From Lysinibacillus sp. JNUCC-52 (GTDB taxonomy: Bacteria; Bacillota; Bacilli; Bacillales_A; Planococcaceae), in assembly GCF_015999545.1 (NCBI RefSeq), contig NZ_CP065546.1, forward strand, positions 4,000,001-4,064,000: a stretch of DNA of 64,000 nt. Reading direction: 5' to 3'. The notes beneath the pieces are model-generated. The model made no database searches. It was given only the letters and a program-made list of their open reading frames with translations, and was not told the DNA's origin. A program made the position numbers and the translations under genes. Positions 54,641 to 62,164 of this stretch are shown one piece after another. Numbering within the stretch: the first letter of the stretch is position 1; each line of letters starts with the position of its first letter.

Positions 54641-54660
54641 TTTTTGTACGAGTGTACTAA
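54641..54660. promoter_or_regulatory. Possible TetR operator
   Basis: GTACGAGTGTAC near 54648-54659 has palindromic ends and lies about 11 bases before the TetR ATG, consistent with autoregulation. Confidence 0.4.
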
Positions 54661-54669
54661 AATAAAAAC

Positions 54670-55299
54670 ATGAGTAAAAAAAATAAACTAACTAACCAAA
54701 AAGAATTATCATTTATTGAAAAAGCCCGTAGAACTCAAATTGTTGAATATGCAATAGAAACAATCGCAGAACTTGGTTATTCTCAAGCCTCTTTAGGTCA
54801 AATTGCAAAACGTGCAAAAATCAGTAAGGGGGTTATTTCATATCACTTTGCAAATAAAGAGGAATTATTGGAGCAAATAGCTATTGAATATTATATGGCT
54901 TGGCAAGCCTATACTGTTCCCCTTATAGAAGCTCAAAAATCGCCTAAAGAAATGCTTCGAGTTTATATTGAAACCAATCTTAAATTCATATATGAAAATC
55001 AACAACATGTTTTCGCTATTATAGAAATAGGTTCGAATTTGAGAACTGCTGACGGGAAACTTCGGTTTGCAAAAGAGCATGATGAAACTGTATTACTTCC
55101 AATTGAAAATATTCTCACACTCGGAATGCAAGAAGGAATTTTCCGAGAATTCACCAAACTATCGGCAAGGGTTATGGCATTAACAATAAGAAATGCTATT
55201 GACGGATTTACCATTGAATTAATGAGAAATTCCCAGTTTGATGTGCAGGAATATACTAACGAACTGGTTGCAAACTTTGAGAGATCAACTAAAAAGTAA
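54670..55299 (+). CDS. TetR/AcrR family regulator
   Basis: A 209-residue TetR-type regulator. The helix-turn-helix is ASLGQIAKRAKISKGVISYH (about 37-56). The C-terminal ligand domain includes FIYENQQHVFAIIEIGSNLR. Ligand and targets are unknown. There is no clear Shine-Dalgarno before the ATG. The next gene, a Cys-pair small protein, starts 22 bases later with a good ribosome site, so the two are probably co-transcribed. Confidence 0.88.
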   Translation: MSKKNKLTNQKELSFIEKARRTQIVEYAIETIAELGYSQASLGQIAKRAKISKGVISYHFANKEELLEQIAIEYYMAWQAYTVPLIEAQKSPKEMLRVYIETNLKFIYENQQHVFAIIEIGSNLRTADGKLRFAKEHDETVLLPIENILTLGMQEGIFREFTKLSARVMALTIRNAIDGFTIELMRNSQFDVQEYTNELVANFERSTKK

Positions 55300-55320
55300 T
55301 GTGTCAGCAGGAGGAGAACT

Positions 55321-55485
55321 ATGTTTTTCTATGAGATAGTTTGTAGTAGTTGTAGACAAAAATTCAGAGTGTATGAGGATTCACTAAGATATAGATTATT
55401 CAAGGAAAGAACGAATAAGATTTTCCGTTGCGAAGTATGTGAATCTAAAATACGCATGGATGCTATAAAAAACTTCTTTAGATAG
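55321..55485 (+). CDS. 54-residue zinc-ribbon-like protein
   Basis: A small basic protein with two Cys pairs, CSSC at residues 8-11 and CEVC at 37-40, spaced as in a zinc ribbon. The ATG at 55321 follows CAGGAGGAGAACT. It is the second gene behind the TetR regulator. Function unknown; a DNA- or protein-binding role is inferred from the motif only. Confidence 0.72.
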   Translation: MFFYEIVCSSCRQKFRVYEDSLRYRLFKERTNKIFRCEVCESKIRMDAIKNFFR

Positions 55486-55580
55486 TTTTTTTGAGTGTCC
55501 TTAATAGATTGAGTAAAATTGCACTCAAAGTAAACGGTGCTTTGTATAGAAAAATGAAGGTACAAATCACTATCTCGATT

Positions 55581-55730
55581 CTCAACAATCGGGCGCGATT
55601 CTGTAACAAGAATCAGCGTTCGTTTTTATTAAAGGGCCATATAATGGAACACCACTTTTATAAGATTTGGATATTTATGTTAACATATAGGGCAGATTGT
55701 GAAGAATTACACTTTAACTAATGGTGCAGG
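55581..55730. repeat. Interspersed repeat family copy 7
   Basis: TCAACAATCGGGCGCGATTC followed by AATCAGCGTTCG and ATTAAAGGGCCAT; a second fragment, TAGGGCAGATTGTGAAGAAT, is near 55687, then CTTTAACTAATGGTGCAGG. The middle block is nearly identical to that at 56422. Confidence 0.65.
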
Positions 55731-55881
55731 TTAGTACAATAAGGAAAAAAATACATATATAAATTAAGGGAATATATTGTTAAAATTTGAGAAGTCAAAA
55801 ATTCGAAAGATGTGCTTCATTATAATTTTTCTTAACGGAGGATTGAAGTGTGAATAAGAATTTAAGGTGAAATATTACATA

Positions 55882-56007
55882 ATGGGAGTTTGGAGGTATT
55901 TTATAGAATCACTCATTTATGCTTTGTTTGGATTTGTATTGGTTCGATACTTAATATACTGCTTAAGACGATTGAAAAACGAGATTGTCTTATCACATTC
56001 TTTGTAA
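55882..56007 (+). CDS. Possible 41-residue single-span membrane protein
   Basis: An ORF reading GVWRYFIESLIYALFGFVLV, then RYLIYCLRRLKNEIVLSHSL. One hydrophobic span is followed by a basic tail. An AAGGTGA lies 11 bases upstream, which is weak. Codon use is plausible. No homologue known to me. Confidence 0.4.
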   Translation: MGVWRYFIESLIYALFGFVLVRYLIYCLRRLKNEIVLSHSL

Positions 56008-56045
56008 AGTAATGAACAAACGAAAACAATTTTAAATAGTAATTT

Positions 56046-56243
56046 TTAAAAATTGATGAAGAAACATCCGAGTGAAACAGCAATGAAAATTATGGCAAAT
56101 ACTAAACTATTCCAAAGGCCTAGCATAATAAAAGGAGAAGTACTTTTATCTCCGTCTTTCTTGAGAACTGTGAATGTTCGCCAGGTTATTATTATCTGCC
56201 AAATACCTATTAATAAAAAAATGAATCCAAATAAATATCCCAC
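56046..56243 (-). CDS. Small two-span membrane protein
   Basis: A 65-residue protein with two hydrophobic helices (about 2-22 and 42-63) joined by a charged loop (LKKDGDKSTSP). I chose GTG 56243, six bases after AAAGGAGGT; an in-frame upstream codon at 56273 overlaps the ribosome site. Function unknown. Confidence 0.65.
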   Translation of the reverse strand: MGYLFGFIFLLIGIWQIIITWRTFTVLKKDGDKSTSPFIMLGLWNSLVFAIIFIAVSLGCFFINF

Positions 56244-56315
56244 ATAATTACCTCCTTTATACAAAAATATCACTTTTGTAAATAATTGTCAATAAGATAT
56301 AAATATAATGAAAAA

Positions 56316-56414
56316 ATGCTTTATATTGTAAGTTGTGAATTAAGTTTAGGTTTAGCAATAATAGTAGCACCACTATTAAATTTATCCACTGCAACTTTTT
56401 TTGATGAAGACTAA
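56316..56414 (+). CDS. Doubtful 32-residue hydrophobic ORF
   Basis: The frame reads LYIVSCELSLGLAIIVAPLL then NLSTATFFDED. It is hydrophobic but lacks a ribosome site. It could be a fragment of a decayed membrane gene. Confidence 0.2.
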   Translation: MLYIVSCELSLGLAIIVAPLLNLSTATFFDED

Positions 56415-56421
56415 CAGATGT

Positions 56422-56536
56422 TTATTAAGCTAACGGGTACTTTATCTTCAATAAGGTATTGAACAATTGGGTGCAGTACCTTATGTAATAAGAATCAGCG
56501 CTCGTTTTCATTAAAGGGCCATTTTGTGGAATAACA
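56422..56536. repeat. Interspersed repeat family copy 8 (full form)
   Basis: TATTAAGCTAACGGGTACTT, then CAATTGGGTGCAGTACCTTA, then AATCAGCGCTCG and ATTAAAGGGCCATTTTGTGG. It has all three modules. Confidence 0.65.
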
Positions 56537-56635
56537 TTCTTGGAAAAGGTAATCAATTGACGCTACGTTTACTTAAAAGAAAAGGCACTAAATAAACCGA
56601 TGCTCTGAGTTAAAAAGGATAACCGATTTTATGCT

Positions 56636-56932
56636 TCATATATTATATACCCCACGATGGTTTTGTAGAATGGGAACACCCCTGGATGCTGCTTGCAAGT
56701 TTTTAAGGGAATACCAAATTAGTGCATCATCAAACTTAGCATCCTCCGAATCATGGCGGGACATAATCGCTATGACGATGGGTTCTTTGTTTGGTGTCCA
56801 AACAATTTTCCGTAAAATCCGGCTCCACTCTTAACACCGACCTTCCAACCTTCAGGTGCTCCCTTACGAATGAGCATATCTCCTGTAGTATTGTCTAGTT
56901 ATTCCACAGGGCGATTATTAAGTTTATCAGTC
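56636..56932 (-). pseudogene. Class A beta-lactamase C-terminal remnant
   Basis: Minus-strand frames give LDNTTGDMLIRKGAPEGWKV GVKSGAGFYG-type sequence and, after a deletion and frameshift near 56800, IVWTPNKEPIVIAIMSRHDS and EDAKFDDALIW. These match the class A beta-lactamase end: NTTGDxLIRxGxPxGWxVGxKSG contains the KSG/KTG box, and the last helix follows. The N-terminal half with the SxxK serine is absent and an in-frame stop interrupts the upstream part, so it is inactive. Function is inferred from the recalled family consensus. Confidence 0.75.
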
Positions 56933-56971
56933 TAATTCCTCGGTAAAAGTGCGGGGTATTAGACTTTTTTT
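56929..56971 (+). terminator. Hairpin with T-run near the beta-lactamase remnant
   Basis: AGTCTAATTCC (56929-56939) pairs with GGTATTAGACT (ending near 56965), followed by seven Ts. No plus-strand gene is recognised just upstream. Confidence 0.5.
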
Positions 56972-57131
56972 ATCTCTAAAAATAATTTTCTTATTGAAGA
57001 AGGCATCCCATCAATCATGTTAAGTAAAAGAAACATTGACTATTAACCTTTCTCAAATATTGGGATTATGATACCATATATTTGAATCTTTTAACTTTAA
57101 AAAATAGGAAAGGAAGTGTAATAATCCTCAC

Positions 57132-58646
57132 ATGAAGAAGATATTGAAACCATTGATTAGTGTTATTGCCATTGGTGCCTTCTCTCTATCAATAAACATA
57201 GATAAAAATGTATTAGCTAATAATCTTGCAAATACATGTAAGTATGATGCGGCATCGAAAGTAAACCCTGATTACTCCACAATGAACTGTTTGTTAACCG
57301 AAACTGCACTGAGTTATGATGTTCCTCCTGAAATTGTGAAGGCGATAGCGGAAGGTGAAAGTGGAAATTGGCGTCATTTTGATAAGAATGGTGAAGTGAT
57401 TGTGACAGCTGATAATGGAATTGGCATTATGCAAATTACAAATCAAGCAGGCTACAATCAAGATAGACTAAAAAACGATATTGTCTATAATATTCAAGCT
57501 GGTGTAGCGACGCTAGATGCTATGTTTAAGCGAAAGGATTTACCTCGCATCAACGGTGGGGAAAGAGATGTCCTGGAACATTGGTACTTCGCTATCATGG
57601 CGTATAACGGTACTAAGCCAGTAAATAGTCCAATTGTGCAAGCAACTGGTGAAAGAAATACCAATGCCTATCAAGAAAGAATTCTTGGAATTATTAATAA
57701 AATGGAATTAATAGACTTAACAGAGCTGCCTTTTTCACGTGAACATTTTCAATATGACTCTAACAGCAAAGAGAATATGAAATTTTCAACGATGAACTAT
57801 GATTTTGATTTACCATTGACAAAATCTAAGTATTATTTTAAATCAAATCAAAAAGTTAGTGCAAAAACGAATGTAACATTTAGGACAAGACCTACTACGG
57901 ATAGTCCTTCTTTGGGTACTTTACGTGAAGGTGAAATTGTTACCATTACGGGTCCTTTTGAATATGAAAAAGTATCAACGAAGAAAAACCATTTTGTTTG
58001 GTATCCTGTGAAAAGAAGTGATGGGACAGAGGGGTATGTAGCATCAAGTTATTTAAACTACTCAGCTTCTACACCAACGCCAACACCTCCAGTAACACCG
58101 CCAACAACGGGAAACGTTGATGTATCAAAGTTTGCTGATTACAATGCCAACCAATACTGGGCTGAGGATTTTAAGTGGGCAGTCAACATCGGTATTATCA
58201 GTGGATACCCGAACGTGAAAAACCCATCAACAGGTAAGTACGAAAGCTTACTAAAACCGTACACGAACTTAACGGAAAACCAAATGTTATCGATCCTATT
58301 ACGTTACTTCAAACCAACAGAACTAGCTTTAACGGTAGCTAAAACTTCATGGTACGGAGACGTAAATTACCAACTGGCTACAAAATACGCTCTACCAGTT
58401 CTAGGTGCAAACACTGCTTCTAAACAAGCCATTGCAGGTAAGGATATTACACGGGGTAACTTTGCTCGTATCTTAGCTTCAATGCATTATGGTAAGACTA
58501 TATCTCAGTCAGAAGCTATTAAATTTCTTCGTGATAATGGTTTAACAACTACTAAAACAAATGAAGAGTTTAAACCAGATGATTCTTTAGCAAGAGCGCA
58601 CACAGTGGCATTCTTCCACCGTTACGAACAAATATTCAATAACTAA
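57132..58646 (+). CDS. Secreted SLT lytic transglycosylase with SH3b and SLH domains
   Basis: A 504-residue secreted cell-wall enzyme. A signal peptide covers about 1-30 (LKPLISVIAIGAFSLSINID region, cleavage after VLA). The SLT domain at about 55-180 has the catalytic Glu in AIAEGESGNW, and GIMQITNQAGYN. An SH3b domain (about 247-316) is followed by a Thr/Pro linker (STPTPTPPVTPPTTG) and SLH repeats (WAEDFKWAVNIGIISGYP, ITRGNFARILASMHYGK). It probably cleaves peptidoglycan while held on the surface by SLH. The ATG lies about 14 bases after GGAAAGGAAG. It is a single gene with a terminator at 58665. Confidence 0.87.
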   Translation: MKKILKPLISVIAIGAFSLSINIDKNVLANNLANTCKYDAASKVNPDYSTMNCLLTETALSYDVPPEIVKAIAEGESGNWRHFDKNGEVIVTADNGIGIMQITNQAGYNQDRLKNDIVYNIQAGVATLDAMFKRKDLPRINGGERDVLEHWYFAIMAYNGTKPVNSPIVQATGERNTNAYQERILGIINKMELIDLTELPFSREHFQYDSNSKENMKFSTMNYDFDLPLTKSKYYFKSNQKVSAKTNVTFRTRPTTDSPSLGTLREGEIVTITGPFEYEKVSTKKNHFVWYPVKRSDGTEGYVASSYLNYSASTPTPTPPVTPPTTGNVDVSKFADYNANQYWAEDFKWAVNIGIISGYPNVKNPSTGKYESLLKPYTNLTENQMLSILLRYFKPTELALTVAKTSWYGDVNYQLATKYALPVLGANTASKQAIAGKDITRGNFARILASMHYGKTISQSEAIKFLRDNGLTTTKTNEEFKPDDSLARAHTVAFFHRYEQIFNN

Positions 58647-58664
58647 ATAGCTAGTTTCAACTGC

Positions 58665-58696
58665 AAAGGTGACTATAAAAGTCATCTTTCTTTTTC
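58665..58696 (+). terminator. Terminator of the SLT-SLH gene
   Basis: AAAGGTGACT pairs with AGTCATCTTT (one G-U) around five bases, followed by a T-rich tail. No gene is seen from 58700 to 58902. Confidence 0.7.
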
Positions 58697-58902
58697 TATA
58701 TTTAATAAATCCTTTCTTGACACTCCTTGAGCCTTTCATCACTAAATTCATTGACACAGATTACCTGATTGGATTTACAAAGTCCTTTTCTGAAGCTACT
58801 GGAGTGATTTAGAAAGCATAATAAAAGGACTTGTGTGTAATTTTAAGCACAAGCCCACAGATTGTTGTATGATTTATTTCAATGTTTATCCTCAGAGGTT
58901 CT

Positions 58903-59097
58903 TCAACCCGAAATAGGTGCTGAGAGTAGTTTTACTATCTTCATATTAGGATGTTCACTAGCCTGAATGAATAAAGTTGCTGAAGTAGATCGTAAATCAT
59001 GGAAACGTATCCGAGATAAATCAAGATTCCTTTCCATAAAGCAATCCCACCATGGACTTATTAAATCGGGGCAATAAGGTTTCCTAATTTTTAAAAA
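58903..59097 (-). pseudogene. Phage integrase C-terminal remnant
   Basis: A minus-strand frame of about 65 codons reads PYCPDLISPWWDCFMERNLD then LSRIRFHDLRSTSATLFIQA. HDLRxTxATLxIQAxxHP is the HxxR box of tyrosine integrases. The frame stops (58903) within the region where LGHSS and the catalytic Tyr should follow: KLLSAPISG. It is truncated at both ends. In intact phages the integrase lies in this position next to immA and the repressor. Confidence 0.72.
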
Positions 59098-59178
59098 AAG
59101 AAAAATATATTCATCTCATTCTCAAGCTCTACTCCAGCATCATCTACAATTAGTTTAAAATTTTTTCAATTCATCTTC

Positions 59179-59682
59179 TTAACGTACCTCACAATAATGA
59201 CTCCCTTCGGTAAGTTTATGACCATCAAAATAATGATTATTAAGATAGTGATATAATCTTTTCTTCGCAAAATCGTAATCTACATTAAAGAACGCTTGAA
59301 TTGTAATAATTGCTTTTTCCTCATTTACAGGTAGTTTAAGCTTATTTAGCATAAAAGTGGGTACACAGGCTTGGAGAGCAAAACTATTTGCTTTCCATTC
59401 TTGATACTCTCTAAAAAGTGGAATAGATTTTGCTTGATTACCAGAGTGTACCATGGCATGACACAATTCATGTCCGAAATCCTGCCACTGCCTTTGTTCA
59501 GACAATCTAGAATCAATAAAAATTACATTTCCTGTATTGGTAGAATCGTAAGGTAAAAAGTATAGTGTAAAACCAAGGCGTGAGGCGATTAATCCTGGAT
59601 TTAGTTGTTTAGGTGTTGTTACATCAATACTTGTATATAATTCACGAATATAATCTTCTAGATGAGTATAAATAAAATTCAT
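59179..59682 (-). CDS. ImmA/IrrE family metallopeptidase
   Basis: A 167-residue zinc-dependent peptidase with HELCHAMVH (HExxH, about residues 87-95). The family is known to cleave XRE repressors, allowing phage or ICE induction, so the adjacent repressor at 59793 is its likely substrate. ATG 59682 has an AAGAGGGATA site. It is minus-strand, 110 bases from the repressor gene, in the usual int-immA-repressor order. Confidence 0.88.
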   Translation of the reverse strand: MNFIYTHLEDYIRELYTSIDVTTPKQLNPGLIASRLGFTLYFLPYDSTNTGNVIFIDSRLSEQRQWQDFGHELCHAMVHSGNQAKSIPLFREYQEWKANSFALQACVPTFMLNKLKLPVNEEKAIITIQAFFNVDYDFAKKRLYHYLNNHYFDGHKLTEGSHYCEVR

Positions 59683-59792
59683 AATATCCCTCTTTTATCA
59701 AACGTATGTTCTGTTTATGGTAACAAAAAAATTCACCAAAGAAAAGGCGAATTTTTATAATGTTTGGAAATGTTACAAATTATTGTGTTTTT

Positions 59793-60191
59793 TTACTTTT
59801 TGTTTTCTTGTTGACGTTTCAAAACTTCATAGAAAACTTCAAAATGTTCTAGCGCATCTAATAAATTTTCTGGCTGGTTTTTAAAAAATAAATCTTCTCT
59901 AGTTAAAAAGAAATCAATTACCTCTTTTTGATATGAACTTAGATTGTTGTATTCATTATCAGAGATGCCAGCTTGGGTATGTAAAGCTCCTTTATTATCT
60001 GTTCTTCCTAAAAGATAATCTATAGACACATTGTAGTAGTCCGCAATTTTTTCTAAAATTTCATAATCGGGATTTCTCTTACCTTGTTCATAAGCAGTAT
60101 AAGCTGGTCTAGTAATGCCTAGAATGTCTGCTATATCTTGTTGTGTTTTGTTATTTGATTTTCGTAGATATTTCAAGCGTACACCTAGCAT
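59793..60191 (-). CDS. XRE family phage repressor (CI-like)
   Basis: A 132-residue repressor with an N-terminal helix-turn-helix (LRKSNNKTQQDIADILGITR, about 8-27) and a C-terminal helical domain (about 85-125), which may be used in dimerisation or ImmA recognition. It reads away from the Cro-like gene across a 150-base switch region with three operators. ATG 60191 follows GCGAGGTGA. It is the probable maintenance repressor of the prophage. Confidence 0.9.
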   Translation of the reverse strand: MLGVRLKYLRKSNNKTQQDIADILGITRPAYTAYEQGKRNPDYEILEKIADYYNVSIDYLLGRTDNKGALHTQAGISDNEYNNLSSYQKEVIDFFLTREDLFFKNQPENLLDALEHFEVFYEVLKRQQENKK

Positions 60192-60224
60192 AATTTCACC
60201 TCGCGTTTCTAAATATAATTATAT

Positions 60225-60239
60225 GTAACAATTTGTTAC
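60225..60239. promoter_or_regulatory. Phage operator O1
   Basis: GTAACAATTTGTTAC, a palindrome. It lies inside the spacer of the minus-strand repressor promoter (TTGGAT, 18 bases, TATAAT on the minus strand). Confidence 0.75.
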
Positions 60240-60261
60240 TAATCCAATGAAAAATAAAAAT

Positions 60262-60276
60262 GTAACGAAATGATAC
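60262..60276. promoter_or_regulatory. Phage operator O2
   Basis: GTAACGAAATGATAC, 12 of 15 bases shared with O1 and 14 of 15 with O3. It lies between the divergent promoters. Confidence 0.75.
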
Positions 60277-60284
60277 AATTAATG

Positions 60285-60313
60285 TTGACTAAGTAACGAA
60301 GTGATACTATATT
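60285..60313 (+). promoter_or_regulatory. Rightward early phage promoter
   Basis: TTGACT (60285-60290), a 17-base spacer and TATATT (60308-60313). O3 (60293-60307) fills the spacer, so repressor binding must exclude RNA polymerase. Confidence 0.6.
60293..60307. promoter_or_regulatory. Phage operator O3
   Basis: GTAACGAAGTGATAC, in the spacer of the rightward promoter. Confidence 0.75.
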
Positions 60314-60343
60314 ATAATTAAGCTATTGAAAGGTGGTCAATAA

Positions 60344-60592
60344 TTGGAAAATCGAACTTGGTTAAAGACAAGACGTTTAGAAAATAAACTGACTCATGAT
60401 GAGGTCGCTAAAGCATCTGGAATTAAACGAGCATATTATACCATGATTGAACAAGGTAAACGCAGGCCTTCTGTAAATGTTGCTAAATCTATTGCGGTAG
60501 TACTAGATTTTGATTGGGTTCTTTTTTTTGATGACGAAAGTAACGATTCGTTACAAAATAACTGTATAAAATGTATTTATGTAGCGATATGA
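60344..60592 (+). CDS. XRE family Cro-like regulator
   Basis: An 82-residue HTH protein. The motif LTHDEVAKASGIKRAYYTMI lies near 14-33, followed by GKRRPSVNVAKSIA. The C-terminus is hydrophobic and acidic. TTG 60344 follows AAAGGTGG. It is the first gene transcribed rightward from the phage switch and shares the operator region with the repressor. Two further operator-like sites lie at its 3' end. Confidence 0.85.
   Translation: MENRTWLKTRRLENKLTHDEVAKASGIKRAYYTMIEQGKRRPSVNVAKSIAVVLDFDWVLFFDDESNDSLQNNCIKCIYVAI
60540..60554. promoter_or_regulatory. Phage operator O4 (inside the Cro-like gene)
   Basis: GTAACGATTCGTTAC, an almost perfect palindrome near the 3' end of the Cro-like gene. Confidence 0.65.
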
Positions 60593-60595
60593 TAC
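60581..60595. promoter_or_regulatory. Phage operator O5
   Basis: GTAGCGATATGATAC, overlapping the stop codon of the Cro-like gene and 29 bases before the antirepressor start. Confidence 0.6.
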
Positions 60596-60623
60596 AACAT
60601 ACATTTTTTATTAGGGAGGTTAT

Positions 60624-61331
60624 ATGGACATGAAATTATTACAAATTATCTTATATAAAAATCGTCGCGTACTAACGACAGCACAAATTGCCGAACGTTA
60701 TGGAACAAACAGTGACCATATTTCTAAGAACTTTTCACAAAATAAAGATCGATTTAAGGAATATAAACACTATATCAAATTAGAGGGTGAGGAATTATTG
60801 TATTTCCGAAAAGCGCAGCAACAATTACAAATTTCCAGTATAGCTAGAGTGTTATACCTATGGACTGAAAAAGGAGCGTGGCTTCATGCAAAATTTCTTA
60901 ATACAGAGGAAGCTTGGGACGCCTACGAAATTTTAGTAGACGAATACTACATGGTTAATGAAGATGTAGTTCCGTTAACTAAAAATCAAGCACTTGTGAC
61001 CGTCCTTCGTACAACAGCTGATTTAGTAGAAAATACTCAAGCAATTAAACAAGAACAGTATGAAATAAGAAAGGAACTTTCAATGATTAACGAAAAAGTG
61101 GATGAACAAATAACATTAACTTCTGGTGAACAACGCGCTGTACAAAAAGAAGTTGCCATAAAAGTTTATGAGATTGAAGTTAATACAACAATCCAATCGA
61201 AATTATTTCGAGAATTGCATCGTGAAATTAAGAATCGTTTTGCGGTAGCTAGTTATAAAGATATTCGTAGGCAAGATTTGCAAAGTGTACTTAATTACAT
61301 TCGGTCTTGGGTTCCTCTAAAAATATCTTAG
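60624..61331 (+). CDS. Phage antirepressor (ORF6N/ORF6C domains)
   Basis: A 235-residue protein with an N-terminal ORF6N-type DNA-binding domain (VLTTAQIAERYGTNSDHISK, then FRKAQQQLQISSIARVLYLW) and a C-terminal ORF6C-like domain starting near 115 (TLTSGEQRAVQKEVAIKVYE, INYIRSW-type end). Such antirepressors antagonise the phage repressor during induction. ATG 60624 follows GGGAGGTTAT. It lies directly behind O4 and O5, which fits repression of this gene by the CI-like protein. Confidence 0.83.
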   Translation: MDMKLLQIILYKNRRVLTTAQIAERYGTNSDHISKNFSQNKDRFKEYKHYIKLEGEELLYFRKAQQQLQISSIARVLYLWTEKGAWLHAKFLNTEEAWDAYEILVDEYYMVNEDVVPLTKNQALVTVLRTTADLVENTQAIKQEQYEIRKELSMINEKVDEQITLTSGEQRAVQKEVAIKVYEIEVNTTIQSKLFRELHREIKNRFAVASYKDIRRQDLQSVLNYIRSWVPLKIS

Positions 61332-61405
61332 CTGTCGTTTGTGAGATGAACATGGACATTAGAAAACGACAAGTATTGATTGTTATTCTGGAGGAGGGAA
61401 GAGGC

Positions 61406-62164
61406 ATGCGCGAAACACACAACCGAGGATTTAAGGGTGTTTGGATACCGAAAGAGATTTGGCTAGCCAACGACTTGGGCTGGTCAGAAAAATTCCTTCT
61501 TGTAGAAATCGAGAGCTTAGACGGTGAACAAGGGTGTTGGGCATCGAACGAATATTTAGCAACATTCTTTAGTCTTAGTAAAGGGCGAATATCAAAGTTA
61601 ATTTCAAGTCTAAAAGATAAGGGCTATGTGACAGTTGACCTAATCTATAAACCTGGCACAAAAGTAATTGACCGACGTATTATCAAAACGACTAGAGGGT
61701 ATGGTTGGAAACGACTAGGGGGTATGGTCGAAAGTGTTGATACCCTTATAGATATAAACAGTCAGGAGAATAATACAGTTTTTAATAATACATTGAATAA
61801 TAAAAGAAACAATTGCAGTCAGTCGTCTAGTTTCCACTTTAATCCAAATTTTAATTTTATTAAAAAACTATTCGAAAGCAATGTTCGTATCGCAACATTA
61901 GCGGATTGCAACAATATTAATGAAGCACTAAAGTTTTATGACCCATTACTAATTCAAGAAGCAATATACGCTGGTACTCATAGTGCACAAAGCTTTAAGT
62001 ACATTCTTTCAATTTTAGATAACTGGCGTAAAGAGCTTGGTGTAAAAACATATGCAGATTGGCAGGTGAAAATAGATGCAAAAATCGGGCGACAGAATGG
62101 CAGCAGTAATGGAGGAGCTACAAGCACGAAGCCAACTGTATTCGGAAACTACTGTAGCGATTGA
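61406..62164 (+). CDS. Phage replication initiation protein (DnaD-like)
   Basis: A 252-residue protein. The N-terminal winged-helix part (KGVWIPKEIWLANDLGWSEK and WASNEYLATFFSLSKGRISK) is typical of phage replication initiators. The C-terminal 80 residues (ATLADCNNINEALKFYDPLL, then KYILSILDNWRKEL) look like the DnaB_2/DnaD fold, used for helicase loading. I chose ATG 61406 behind GGAGGAGGG; a longer in-frame ORF starts at 61307 with no ribosome site. It overlaps the DnaC-like gene by 89 bases. Confidence 0.82.
   Translation: MRETHNRGFKGVWIPKEIWLANDLGWSEKFLLVEIESLDGEQGCWASNEYLATFFSLSKGRISKLISSLKDKGYVTVDLIYKPGTKVIDRRIIKTTRGYGWKRLGGMVESVDTLIDINSQENNTVFNNTLNNKRNNCSQSSSFHFNPNFNFIKKLFESNVRIATLADCNNINEALKFYDPLLIQEAIYAGTHSAQSFKYILSILDNWRKELGVKTYADWQVKIDAKIGRQNGSSNGGATSTKPTVFGNYCSD

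Noticed and set aside
56631-56834. 67-codon plus ORF
   Set aside because: It is antisense to the beta-lactamase remnant, which gives a recognisable protein on the minus strand.
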